From: Paludibacter sp.
GTDB taxonomy: Bacteria; Bacteroidota; Bacteroidia; Bacteroidales; Paludibacteraceae
Reading direction: 5' to 3'
Length of the DNA: 7,587 nucleotides
Assembly: GCA_028705705.1 (NCBI GenBank)
Contig: JAQWCZ010000096.1
Span: forward strand, 1-7,587
Of this stretch, positions 1 through 6,026 are shown piece after piece. A program made the position numbers and the translations under genes. Below the pieces are notes generated by a model. The model did not search any database. It was not told where the DNA came from and was given only the letters and a program-made list of their open reading frames with translations. Position 1 is the first letter of the stretch; each line of letters begins with the position of its first letter.

Positions 1-283
1 TTTACCTGAAATTAATATTAATACATTTATTGATAAACAATTATTGATCATTGAGATTACTGATAATGGGACAGGTATAGATGATGAATACATAAATGAC
101 ATCATGTTACCTTTTTATTCTACTAAAGAAGAAGGAAAAGGTACAGGGCTGGGGCTTTCAATATCCTATCAAATAATAAAAGATATGGGTGGTACGATTG
201 AAGTTGAAAGTACAAAAATGACTAAAACAACTATAAAGCTTATTTTTAATGTAAATGAATCGCAAGATGGAAAATACAGATAA
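1..283 (+). CDS. Sensor histidine kinase, C-terminal ATPase end (5' partial)
   Basis: The frame is open from the first bases of the window, and 93 residues are visible before the stop at 281-283. They are the second half of a HATPase_c domain. The G1 box is DNGTGI (visible residues 21-26), the F-box is PFYSTK (37-42), and the G2 ATP-lid motif is GTGLGLS (47-53). The PF(Y/F)STK...GTGLGLS pattern is typical of NtrB/AtoS/ZraS-like kinases that partner sigma-54 activators, which fits the regulator that follows. The sensor region, the DHp helix with the phosphorylated histidine and the N-box lie outside the window, so the signal is unknown. The 3' end overlaps the regulator gene by 29 nt (17 nt if the second ATG is used), which suggests translational coupling and a cognate pair. 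I am confident about the family and cannot name the gene. Confidence 0.93.
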   Translation, partial: LPEININTFIDKQLLIIEITDNGTGIDDEYINDIMLPFYSTKEEGKGTGLGLSISYQIIKDMGGTIEVESTKMTKTTIKLIFNVNESQDGKYR

Positions 284-1655
284 AATTAAAATATTGATTC
301 TGGATGATGAAAAAGAATTCACAGAAGAACTCAGCAGTTTTTTCGAAGATGAGTACGAAGTTTATGAAGCTAATAACATTGGAGATGGTCGAAGAATTCT
401 GAATGAAAAAGAAATCGATCTACTGATACTGGATGTAAGATTGCCCGGTATTAGTGGTCTTGATATCCTAAAGGAAGTAAAAGAACAAAAACCCTCAATC
501 GAAGTAATTGTTATCTCTGCTCACGGAGATATGGACACAGTAATTAAAGCCCTGCGTCTCGGCGCTTTCGATTATCTGCGTAAACCTTTCCGGTTTATCG
601 ATATACAAATTGCCATTGAACGTACACAGAAATATCTTCAGATGCAGCGAAAACTGAAACAAATGGAGGAAAAAAATTCGCTTATCTCCAAAACACTTGA
701 AGAAAAAATCGAAAGACAATTTATCGGCGTGAGTCCGCAAATCCTGAAAATATTACAACAAGCAAAAACAGCCGCGCAATATCCGGATGCTAATGTGTTG
801 ATAACAGGAGAAAGTGGAACCGGAAAAGAAAATATTGCCCGTATTATTCATTATTCAAGTCCCAGGAAAGAAAATGTATTTTGTGCCGTCAATAGCAGCT
901 CTATTACTGATACACTATTAGAAAGCGAATTCTTTGGACATAAAAAAGGTTCTTTTACCGGAGCTATCAATGATAAAATGGGATTTTTTGAGGTCAGCAA
1001 TAAAGGTACTTTGTTTCTCGATGAAATTGCAGATATGCCCTTTAATCTTCAAGCTAAGATTTTACGCGCAACCGAAGAAAAAGTGATAACCCGTGTTGGT
1101 GATACCATCCCTATTAAAACCGATTTCCGGATTATATCAGCAACCAATCATGATATAGAAAAACAGGTTGAAGAGCAAAAATTCCGGCTTGATTTGCTGC
1201 ACAGACTGAACACGCTCCACATCCACATTCCTCCTTTACGGGAAAGAACAGCAGATATAAAACCGTTATTGGAATATTATGTGGACTATTATGCAACAAA
1301 ATTCAATAAACCGGGAATCAATATAACTGAAAATATTTATGATGCACTTTCCGAATATGATTTCCCGGGAAACGTCAGAGAATTAAAAAACATGGCTGAA
1401 AGGGCTGTAATTTTATGTCAGGGAAATCAGTTATCTATCCATGATTTTCCTGTCAAGAAAACTAAACAGAAAGAAAATACACTGACAATTGATAAGGTGA
1501 ATTTAAAATCAAATGAGATAAAAATGATACTGGAAGCACTGCATTCGTGTAACTATAATCAAACCGCCGCATCCGATCTACTCGGTATTTCACGCGATGC
1601 ACTAATTAGAAAAATGAAAAAATACAATATTTCAGCCTATAAAGGTAAAGAATAA
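255..1655 (+). CDS. NtrC/AtoC-family sigma-54-dependent response regulator
   Basis: This is a complete 466-residue enhancer-binding protein, the usual length for the family. The receiver domain is at about 10-125, with acidic pocket D17/D18, predicted phospho-acceptor D60 (LDVRLPG), S88 and K110 (RKPF). A charged, probably helical linker (about 125-155) leads to the AAA+ sigma-54 interaction domain at about 157-385. That domain has Walker A GESGTGKE (185-192), the sigma-54 contact loop GSFTGA (232-237, alanine replaced by serine relative to GAFTGA), Walker B TLFLDE (252-257), arginine-finger segment FRLDLLHRL (310-318) and sensor II FPGNVREL (370-377). A Fis-type helix-turn-helix is at about 421-455. 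All key residues are present, so it should be an active phosphorylation-dependent ATPase acting in the cytoplasm. The start could be ATG 255 or ATG 267 (Met5); neither has a clear ribosome binding site and the receiver core is unaffected. It probably pairs with the overlapping upstream kinase. Its likely nearby target is the sigma-54-type promoter before the downstream receptor operon (inference). The individual gene name cannot be assigned. Confidence 0.96.
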   Translation: MNRKMENTDKIKILILDDEKEFTEELSSFFEDEYEVYEANNIGDGRRILNEKEIDLLILDVRLPGISGLDILKEVKEQKPSIEVIVISAHGDMDTVIKALRLGAFDYLRKPFRFIDIQIAIERTQKYLQMQRKLKQMEEKNSLISKTLEEKIERQFIGVSPQILKILQQAKTAAQYPDANVLITGESGTGKENIARIIHYSSPRKENVFCAVNSSSITDTLLESEFFGHKKGSFTGAINDKMGFFEVSNKGTLFLDEIADMPFNLQAKILRATEEKVITRVGDTIPIKTDFRIISATNHDIEKQVEEQKFRLDLLHRLNTLHIHIPPLRERTADIKPLLEYYVDYYATKFNKPGINITENIYDALSEYDFPGNVRELKNMAERAVILCQGNQLSIHDFPVKKTKQKENTLTIDKVNLKSNEIKMILEALHSCNYNQTAASDLLGISRDALIRKMKKYNISAYKGKE

Positions 1656-1665
1656 TAGAAAAATA

Positions 1666-1691
1666 GTGTGCGCTATCACACAATTGTGCGC
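1666..1691. promoter_or_regulatory. Candidate enhancer (activator-binding) palindrome cluster
   Basis: Just after the regulator stop codon lies GTGTG-N6-CACAC (1666-1681). It overlaps a perfect 10-bp palindrome, CACAATTGTG (1679-1688). The heptamer TGTGCGC occurs twice in direct orientation, at 1667-1673 and 1685-1691. ACACAATT at 1678-1685 recurs at 1701-1708. The cluster is centred about 180 bp upstream of the predicted sigma-54 start site, a normal distance for NtrC-type enhancers. A T-run at 1692-1697 follows, so a weak terminator is an alternative reading, but no good GC stem abuts the Ts and a better terminator lies downstream. Binding by the adjacent regulator is inference. Confidence 0.4.
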
Positions 1692-1737
1692 TTTTTTAAT
1701 ACACAATTAAATATTAAAGGTAATTCTCAACCACGTT

Positions 1738-1769
1738 AAAGGGTGTTCCTCACAAGGAGCTCCCTTTTT
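1738..1769 (+). terminator. Intrinsic terminator of the two-component operon
   Basis: AAAGGG (1738-1743) pairs with CCCTTT (1762-1767). After a two-base mismatch there is an inner stem, TTCCT with AGGAG (one G-T wobble), around the loop CACA. The stem runs directly into five Ts (1765-1769). The hairpin lies about 80 bp after the response regulator stop and separates that unit from the sigma-54-type promoter downstream. Confidence 0.7.
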
Positions 1770-1806
1770 AAATATCTCATTTTCTGTCATTTAACCATAT
1801 ATAAAA

Positions 1807-1829
1807 TTCAGATATATACATTATCTGAA
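1807..1829. promoter_or_regulatory. Perfect 8-bp inverted repeat beside the sigma-54 promoter
   Basis: TTCAGATA (1807-1814) and TATCTGAA (1822-1829) are exact reverse complements separated by 7 bases. The centre is at about -43 relative to the predicted start site, and the right arm ends 5 bp before the -24 element. No T-run suited to termination follows, and the repeat lies upstream of the predicted transcript start, so a DNA-binding operator is more likely than an RNA hairpin. It could be a promoter-proximal site for the enhancer-binding regulator or for another protein; the sequence does not decide between these. Confidence 0.45.
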
Positions 1830-1834
1830 AATTT

Positions 1835-1850
1835 CGGCACAGCTTGTGCA
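1835..1850 (+). promoter_or_regulatory. Sigma-54 (-24/-12) promoter of the receptor operon
   Basis: The sequence CGGCACAGCTTGTGCA aligns with the consensus TGGCAC-G-R-NNN-TTGCA. The invariant GG (1836-1837) and GC (1848-1849) have exactly the required 10 bases between them, and GGCAC and TGCA are both intact. Taking C1849 as -12 puts the start site at about 1861, giving a leader of about 59 nt before the ATG at 1920. I found no Bacteroidota housekeeping -7 box (TAnnTTTG) in the same intergenic region, which leaves this as the best promoter there. A sigma-54 activator is encoded immediately upstream. Assignment rests on sequence match and context only. Confidence 0.72.
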
Positions 1851-1919
1851 ATTGTATGAAACATAAGTGAAAATGATAATGCACTATTACAAATTGATAA
1901 ACATTTAAAAGTTATAGTC

Positions 1920-2141
1920 ATGAATCTTAAATCAAGGGTATTGGAATTCATCAATCAACATGAAAAGGGAGTAAAAATTTCCGATATGGAAAAACCCCTT
2001 GGTGAAAAAAGATTAAAGCTGGGATATGTTACAAAAAGCTTACTTGAGGAAGGCAAAATCCAAAAAATAAATGATGCATATTACCCTGTATTTGATTCCA
2101 ATCACAACAATTTAAAGTTGTTCAAAAATTTTATTTTTTGA
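1920..2141 (+). CDS. Small winged-helix-like protein, first gene of the receptor operon
   Basis: This gene encodes 73 residues with no signal peptide or membrane segment. The pattern suggests a compact winged helix: helix 1 at about 2-14 (LKSRVLEFINQH), a basic second segment around 21-45 (MEKPLGEKRLKLGYVTKSLL), then a wing-like turn at about 42-56 ending in YYPV (54-57). The last residues, about 60-73, look like a less ordered tail. Small proteins of this look occur in Bacteroidota, but I cannot name a characterised family member. It sits 59 nt after the predicted sigma-54 start site and 22 nt before the TonB receptor gene, so it is probably co-transcribed with it. A role as an auxiliary DNA-binding regulator is inference; with only one wHTH-like unit it would presumably act as a dimer or with a partner. 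No Shine-Dalgarno sequence is visible. Whether it is a gene is supported by its protein-like composition and operon position. Confidence 0.75.
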   Translation: MNLKSRVLEFINQHEKGVKISDMEKPLGEKRLKLGYVTKSLLEEGKIQKINDAYYPVFDSNHNNLKLFKNFIF

Positions 2142-2163
2142 TATCAGATAATGAATCTGTTTT

Positions 2164-4485
2164 ATGAAGTTCTTACTTAACATATTGTTATTATTAAATA
2201 TTGTTACTGTTCTTGTAGCTCAAAAGAAGCACACGATCAGTGGCACGATTACCGATAAAAATAACGGAGAATCCTTGTCTGGTGCATCCATTACAGTGAA
2301 TGAGTTGCCAGGCATTGGAATTTCTACCAATGTATATGGATATTATGCACTTTCTCTACCTGAAGGTGAATATACGCTCAGGGTAAATTACATTGGATAT
2401 GAAACCTTCGAACTGAATGTAAATCTAAATAAAAATATTCAACAAAATTTCAGCATAAAAGAATTGGCAACTGAATTACGTGAAGTGGATGTTTTCCCAT
2501 TTAAACGGAATGAGAATATTTTATTAAGTAACATTGGTACTGAAAAAATACGGATTAGCGAAGTTAAAAATATACCGGTTTTTTTCGGCGAACAAGATAT
2601 CATGAAAACCATCTCTCTTACACCGGGTGTAACCTCTGTCAGAGATGGAAATAATGGAATTTATGTAAGAGGAGGGAATAATGCACAAAACCTGATTTTA
2701 TTGGATGAGGCTGTTGTTTACCACCCCAGTCACTTGTTAGGATTCTTTTCAACATTCAACAGCGATGTTATTAAAGAATCGACTATTTATAAAGGTACTG
2801 CACCGGCTTCTTATGGAGGTAGAATATCGTCAGTAATGGATATCAGGATGAAAGACGGTAATAATCAATCATTTGAAGTTAACGGCGGATTGGGTTTGAT
2901 TTCTTCCAGACTTGCAGTTGAAGGTCCGATTGTAAAAGATCGCGGTTCATTTATTATAGCAGGCAGAAGAACTTATATCGACATGCTTTTGAAACTTATT
3001 GATGACCCAAATCTAAACAGCAATACACTCAATTTTTTTGATCTGAATGCTAAAATAAATTTTAGAATCAATCCAAAAAATCAAATATTCTTATCTGCTT
3101 ATACCGGTCGTGATGCCTTTGGTGTTCCGGGACGTTTCGGACTTGCATGGGGAAATCGTACTGCTTCTTTCAGGTGGAATCGTATTTGGCAAGATAAATT
3201 ATTTAGCAACACTTCATTTATATACAGCGACTTTGATTATGAAGTAGATCTGACTTTTGAACCTTCTGAATTCAGCATACTATCTGGTATTAGAAATTTT
3301 AATTTCAGACATGAGTTTAACTATTTCCTAACCGAAAACAGCCAATTTATACTGGGTTACGATTTGATGGCACACAATATTACGCCAGGTCAGTTACTTG
3401 CAGACGAAAACGCAATCGTTCATCCGATGAAAATTCAGGAAAGGACTGGAAAAGAACAAACAATATATTTCAGCAACGAATTTAAACTTTCACCTAATTG
3501 GATCATTAATTTTGGGATCAGACTGAATACTTTTAATTTGTATGGACCAGGTGATTTTTATAAATACGAAAACGGAAATCTTTCAGAAACAATTACCTAC
3601 ACAAAAAAAGAAATTGTAAAAACATACTTTTCACCTGAAAGAAGATTAAATATGACTTATATCATAAATCCCGTGCAGTCATTAAAAATGGCTTATTCTA
3701 CGCATACACAACACATTCACATGATTACAGCAACCGAAAAACTTTCATTGCCGGTAGATATCTGGATTATGTCAAGTAATAATGTTAAACCTCAGAAAAG
3801 TGACCAGTTATCACTGGGCTATTTCCGTAACATGAAAAACGACAGGTATCAGTTTACTGTTGAAACCTATTATAAATGGATGCACGATCAGATTGATTTA
3901 AGAAACGGCGCTGATGTAATGGCTAACCAACATATTGAAGGAGAATTGCTTTTTGGTAAAGGTCGTTCGTATGGTTTAGAAATGATGTTTAAGAAGAAAT
4001 ATGGTCGACTCAATGGCTGGATTGGTTATACGCTTTCAAGAACTGAACTTAGCATACCAGGCATAAATAATGGGAATTGGTATCCGGCTCGTCAGGATGT
4101 TACTAACGATATTTCAGTTGTTGGCATTTATGAATTATCAAAGAGACTCACTCTGTCAGCAACCTGGGTTTATCAAACCGGTAATGCTGTTACTTTTCCA
4201 AAGAGTATCTATTATATAGATGGTGAAGTAAGATACAATTATGGTTTAAGAAACGCCGACAGAATGCCAGATTATCACAGATTAGATTTAGGAATAACAT
4301 GGAATTTGAAAAGTAAAGGAAAATATAGAAGTTATTTAAATTTCTCTGTTTACAACGCATACGCACGTAAAAATGCTTTTTCAATTGATTTTGAACAAGA
4401 CCCTGAGAATTCTGAAAAAACACATGCCGTTATGACTTATTTATTTACAGCAATACCATCAATTACGTATAATTTCAATTTTTAA
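2164..4485 (+). CDS. TonB-dependent outer-membrane receptor with CarboxypepD_reg-like N-terminus
   Basis: This 773-residue protein begins with a signal peptide at about 1-19 (hydrophobic LLNILLLLNIVTVLVA, likely cut before Q20). A carboxypeptidase-D-regulatory-like beta-sandwich follows at about 23-95 (ISGTITDKNNGESLSGASI...GYYALSLPEGEYTL). LREVDVF (105-111) sits where these proteins carry a TonB-box-like segment. The plug domain is at about 135-230 and includes YVRGGNNAQNLILLDE (167-182), YKGTAPASYGGR (209-220) and SSVMDI. The rest is a beta-barrel ending in phenylalanine (YNFNF), as expected for outer-membrane assembly. It is shorter than SusC proteins (about 1000 residues), and the neighbour is DUF4249, not SusD, so it belongs to the non-SusC class. 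It would use TonB/proton-motive energy to import, or sense, an unknown ligand. It starts 22 nt after the small upstream gene, is followed after 11 nt by the lipoprotein gene, and is presumably under the sigma-54-type promoter. The start is set by the signal peptide. Confidence 0.95.
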   Translation: MKFLLNILLLLNIVTVLVAQKKHTISGTITDKNNGESLSGASITVNELPGIGISTNVYGYYALSLPEGEYTLRVNYIGYETFELNVNLNKNIQQNFSIKELATELREVDVFPFKRNENILLSNIGTEKIRISEVKNIPVFFGEQDIMKTISLTPGVTSVRDGNNGIYVRGGNNAQNLILLDEAVVYHPSHLLGFFSTFNSDVIKESTIYKGTAPASYGGRISSVMDIRMKDGNNQSFEVNGGLGLISSRLAVEGPIVKDRGSFIIAGRRTYIDMLLKLIDDPNLNSNTLNFFDLNAKINFRINPKNQIFLSAYTGRDAFGVPGRFGLAWGNRTASFRWNRIWQDKLFSNTSFIYSDFDYEVDLTFEPSEFSILSGIRNFNFRHEFNYFLTENSQFILGYDLMAHNITPGQLLADENAIVHPMKIQERTGKEQTIYFSNEFKLSPNWIINFGIRLNTFNLYGPGDFYKYENGNLSETITYTKKEIVKTYFSPERRLNMTYIINPVQSLKMAYSTHTQHIHMITATEKLSLPVDIWIMSSNNVKPQKSDQLSLGYFRNMKNDRYQFTVETYYKWMHDQIDLRNGADVMANQHIEGELLFGKGRSYGLEMMFKKKYGRLNGWIGYTLSRTELSIPGINNGNWYPARQDVTNDISVVGIYELSKRLTLSATWVYQTGNAVTFPKSIYYIDGEVRYNYGLRNADRMPDYHRLDLGITWNLKSKGKYRSYLNFSVYNAYARKNAFSIDFEQDPENSEKTHAVMTYLFTAIPSITYNFNF

Positions 4486-4496
4486 ACTATAAGGTT

Positions 4497-5318
4497 ATGA
4501 AAACATCAAAGAGATTCAACAGTTTAAATGGATTATTTATTCCATTTATGATGTTAGCAAGCATTTTAACATCCTGTACAGAAATAATTGATTTTGAATT
4601 GGCTGATGCAGATCCTCAACTGGTAGTTGAAGCCAGTATTCCTGAATCACAGTATGCTGAAGTTACGCTCTCGAAAACAATAAACTTCAACGATAAAGAG
4701 AAAGAGCTGGTAAGCAACGCCATGATTCTTTTAGAGGATGGTTTTGGCACTTCAGAAATATTACAGGAAATATCTCCCGGACGTTATCGCTCTACTAAAA
4801 TTAAAGGAGTTCCAGGTTACAGTTATGCGCTTTCAGTGCAGGCAGATGGTGATATTCAATCAATAAAATCTGAAGATGTAATGCCTAAACCAGTATTTAT
4901 CAAAAGATTAAGAGTAAGAGAATCAATTATTCCGGAGATTGAAGGCGTAGAAATGCCGGATTGGGAAGTAATTGTAGAATATTCAGACCCTGAAGATGAA
5001 GTTAACTATTATCGTTTCGTTGAATATGTCAATGGAAAAGTAATTGCATCTTATGTAGAAAATGACAAATTAAATAACGGAAAAGAAAACAAAAGTTTTT
5101 TGACCAATGTTGAAAGGAAATTGGTCAAAGGCGATACCCTGACCGTTGAAATGCAATCCATCTCAAAAGCAGTATATAAATATTTCTATGGATTCAGTAC
5201 AATCAACACCATCGTTCAGGGAACTAACACTACAAATCCAATAAGCAATATTTCAGGAGCAAATTTAGGTTACTTCAGCGCTCACACAGTTCATCGCAGG
5301 AGCGTTGTAATTGATTAA
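4497..5318 (+). CDS. DUF4249-type lipoprotein paired with the TonB receptor
   Basis: This 273-residue protein has a lipoprotein signal. A basic start and hydrophobic core (GLFIPFMMLASI) lead to the lipobox LTSC with Cys27 as the expected lipidated residue. The mature protein begins CTEIIDFELADADPQLVVEA, followed by a sandwich-like region (VTLSKT, NAMILLEDG, GRYRS, GYSYALSV, EDVMP) and a C-terminus of GYFSAHTVHRRSVVID. This order matches the DUF4249 family, found in Bacteroidota typically beside TonB-dependent receptors like the one upstream. Its biochemical role is unknown; acting as a surface or periplasmic partner of the receptor is inference. The residues after Cys27 (TEII) are not a clear surface-export signal of the charged type, so its final side of the membrane is uncertain. 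The gap from the receptor is 11 nt, with AAGG just before the ATG as a weak ribosome binding site. It is the last gene of the operon, followed by a strong terminator. A perfect 10-bp inverted repeat lies inside the gene at 5099-5129. Confidence 0.88.
   Translation: MKTSKRFNSLNGLFIPFMMLASILTSCTEIIDFELADADPQLVVEASIPESQYAEVTLSKTINFNDKEKELVSNAMILLEDGFGTSEILQEISPGRYRSTKIKGVPGYSYALSVQADGDIQSIKSEDVMPKPVFIKRLRVRESIIPEIEGVEMPDWEVIVEYSDPEDEVNYYRFVEYVNGKVIASYVENDKLNNGKENKSFLTNVERKLVKGDTLTVEMQSISKAVYKYFYGFSTINTIVQGTNTTNPISNISGANLGYFSAHTVHRRSVVID
5099..5129. repeat. Intragenic perfect 10-bp inverted repeat
   Basis: TTTGACCAAT (5099-5108) and ATTGGTCAAA (5120-5129) are exact reverse complements around an 11-base spacer, inside the DUF4249 gene. 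No T-run follows, so it is not a standard terminator. It could form an mRNA hairpin or be a chance match in AT-rich coding DNA. Confidence 0.5.
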
Positions 5319-5348
5319 AATTGTTGCGTGTTGTATTAGTTATGCTCT

Positions 5349-5388
5349 ACCCCTGTTTACCTTAACCTGTAAACAGGGGTCACTTTTT
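5349..5388 (+). terminator. Strong intrinsic terminator of the receptor operon
   Basis: ACCCCTGTTTAC (5349-5360) and GTAAACAGGGGT (5369-5380) form a perfect 12-bp stem with an 8-base loop, followed by CAC and five Ts (5384-5388). It begins 30 bp after the lipoprotein stop codon. The other side has no matching T-run in the opposite orientation, so it is probably one-directional. Confidence 0.88.
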
Positions 5389-5402
5389 GTAATAGCGTGG
5401 CA

Positions 5403-5434
5403 TTTGTATGATTCTAAAAATAAAACTAACTTTG
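5403..5434 (+). promoter_or_regulatory. Bacteroidota housekeeping promoter of the MscS gene
   Basis: TTTG (5403-5406), a 20-bp spacer and TAACTTTG (5427-5434) match the Bacteroidota primary-sigma consensus TTTG-N19-21-TAnnTTTG exactly. The start site would be near 5441, about 20 nt before the ATG at 5463. Together with the terminator just upstream, this makes the channel gene an independent unit. Confidence 0.8.
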
Positions 5435-5462
5435 CATAAAACCACAAAAAAATATTTTATTT

Positions 5463-6008
5463 ATGTTGCTAACATATCTACCACAAATTATCGGGACGCT
5501 GATTACAATAGCTATCATCACGGTATTAAAGTTGGTCACAAAAAGGATAGTTATTAAGTATAAACATATTACTCAAAAATTTGAAGCTCGTATCAGTCAG
5601 GTAATCAGAATTTTCAACATTTTCTACAACTTGGCAGGGTTAATTGTACTGATTGTCATTTGGGGGGTTGATACACGTAATTTATTTGTTGCACTGTCAT
5701 CCATTTTTGCAGTAATTGGTGTAGCTTTGTTTGCCCAGTGGTCAATCCTGAGCAATATCACGGCTGGTATCATTATATATTTTTCTGCACCTTTCAAAAT
5801 TGGTGATTATATCCGTATTCTTGACAAGGACATGCCTATTGAAGCGCGTATTGAAGATATATTTACTTTTTATACGCATCTCAGAACACGAGACGGAGGT
5901 GTACACATTTTCCCAAATTCTTTACTGTTGCAAAAAGCTGTATCAGTTATTGAAGAAGATGAATCAAAATCAGATGATCAGTTTCCAACATTTAACAATG
6001 CATATTAA
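5463..6008 (+). CDS. Minimal MscS-type mechanosensitive channel protein
   Basis: This 181-residue inner-membrane protein has three hydrophobic segments, at about 4-26, 50-68 and 74-107. The third corresponds to the pore-lining TM3 region (FAVIGVALFAQWSILSNITAGII). It is followed by the MscS beta-domain signature PFKIGDYI (110-117) and a short beta segment ending at IFPNSLLLQK (149-158). The polar tail at about 163-181 is acidic at first. Escherichia coli MscS has about 286 residues; this protein lacks the larger alpha/beta cytoplasmic cage after the beta domain. Short versions of this kind are common in Bacteroidota, so truncation by mutation is not required. Its expected role is release of solutes under osmotic downshock, or ion flux, as an oligomer; gating by this minimal form is not established from sequence. 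It has its own promoter and ends 18 bp from the convergent sensor gene. Confidence 0.87.
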   Translation: MLLTYLPQIIGTLITIAIITVLKLVTKRIVIKYKHITQKFEARISQVIRIFNIFYNLAGLIVLIVIWGVDTRNLFVALSSIFAVIGVALFAQWSILSNITAGIIIYFSAPFKIGDYIRILDKDMPIEARIEDIFTFYTHLRTRDGGVHIFPNSLLLQKAVSVIEEDESKSDDQFPTFNNAY

Positions 6009-6026
6009 GGGATTTGTTGAAACAGC

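Noticed and set aside
495..740. Reverse-strand open frame inside the response regulator gene
   Set aside because: It lies wholly within a well-supported gene on the other strand, and its translation has no recognisable domain.
1666..1697. Terminator made from the GTGTG/CACAC repeat and the T-run
   Set aside because: The T-run begins about 10 bases after the stem, and the stem has only 5 bp. The hairpin at 1738-1769 is a far better terminator, so this was kept as a possible operator.
2151..2180. Nine-codon open frame (MNLFYEVLT) overlapping the receptor start as a leader peptide
   Set aside because: It is very short, has no ribosome binding site and no attenuator structure around it. It is most likely a chance ATG.
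4190..4423. Reverse-strand open frame inside the TonB receptor gene
   Set aside because: It lies opposite conserved barrel-coding sequence, and its Phe/Tyr/Asn-rich translation is typical of an antisense shadow.
5398..5412. TGGCAT upstream of the MscS gene as a second sigma-54 promoter
   Set aside because: The GG at 5399-5400 has AT, not GC, after the required 10 bases. An exact housekeeping promoter overlaps the region and explains it better.
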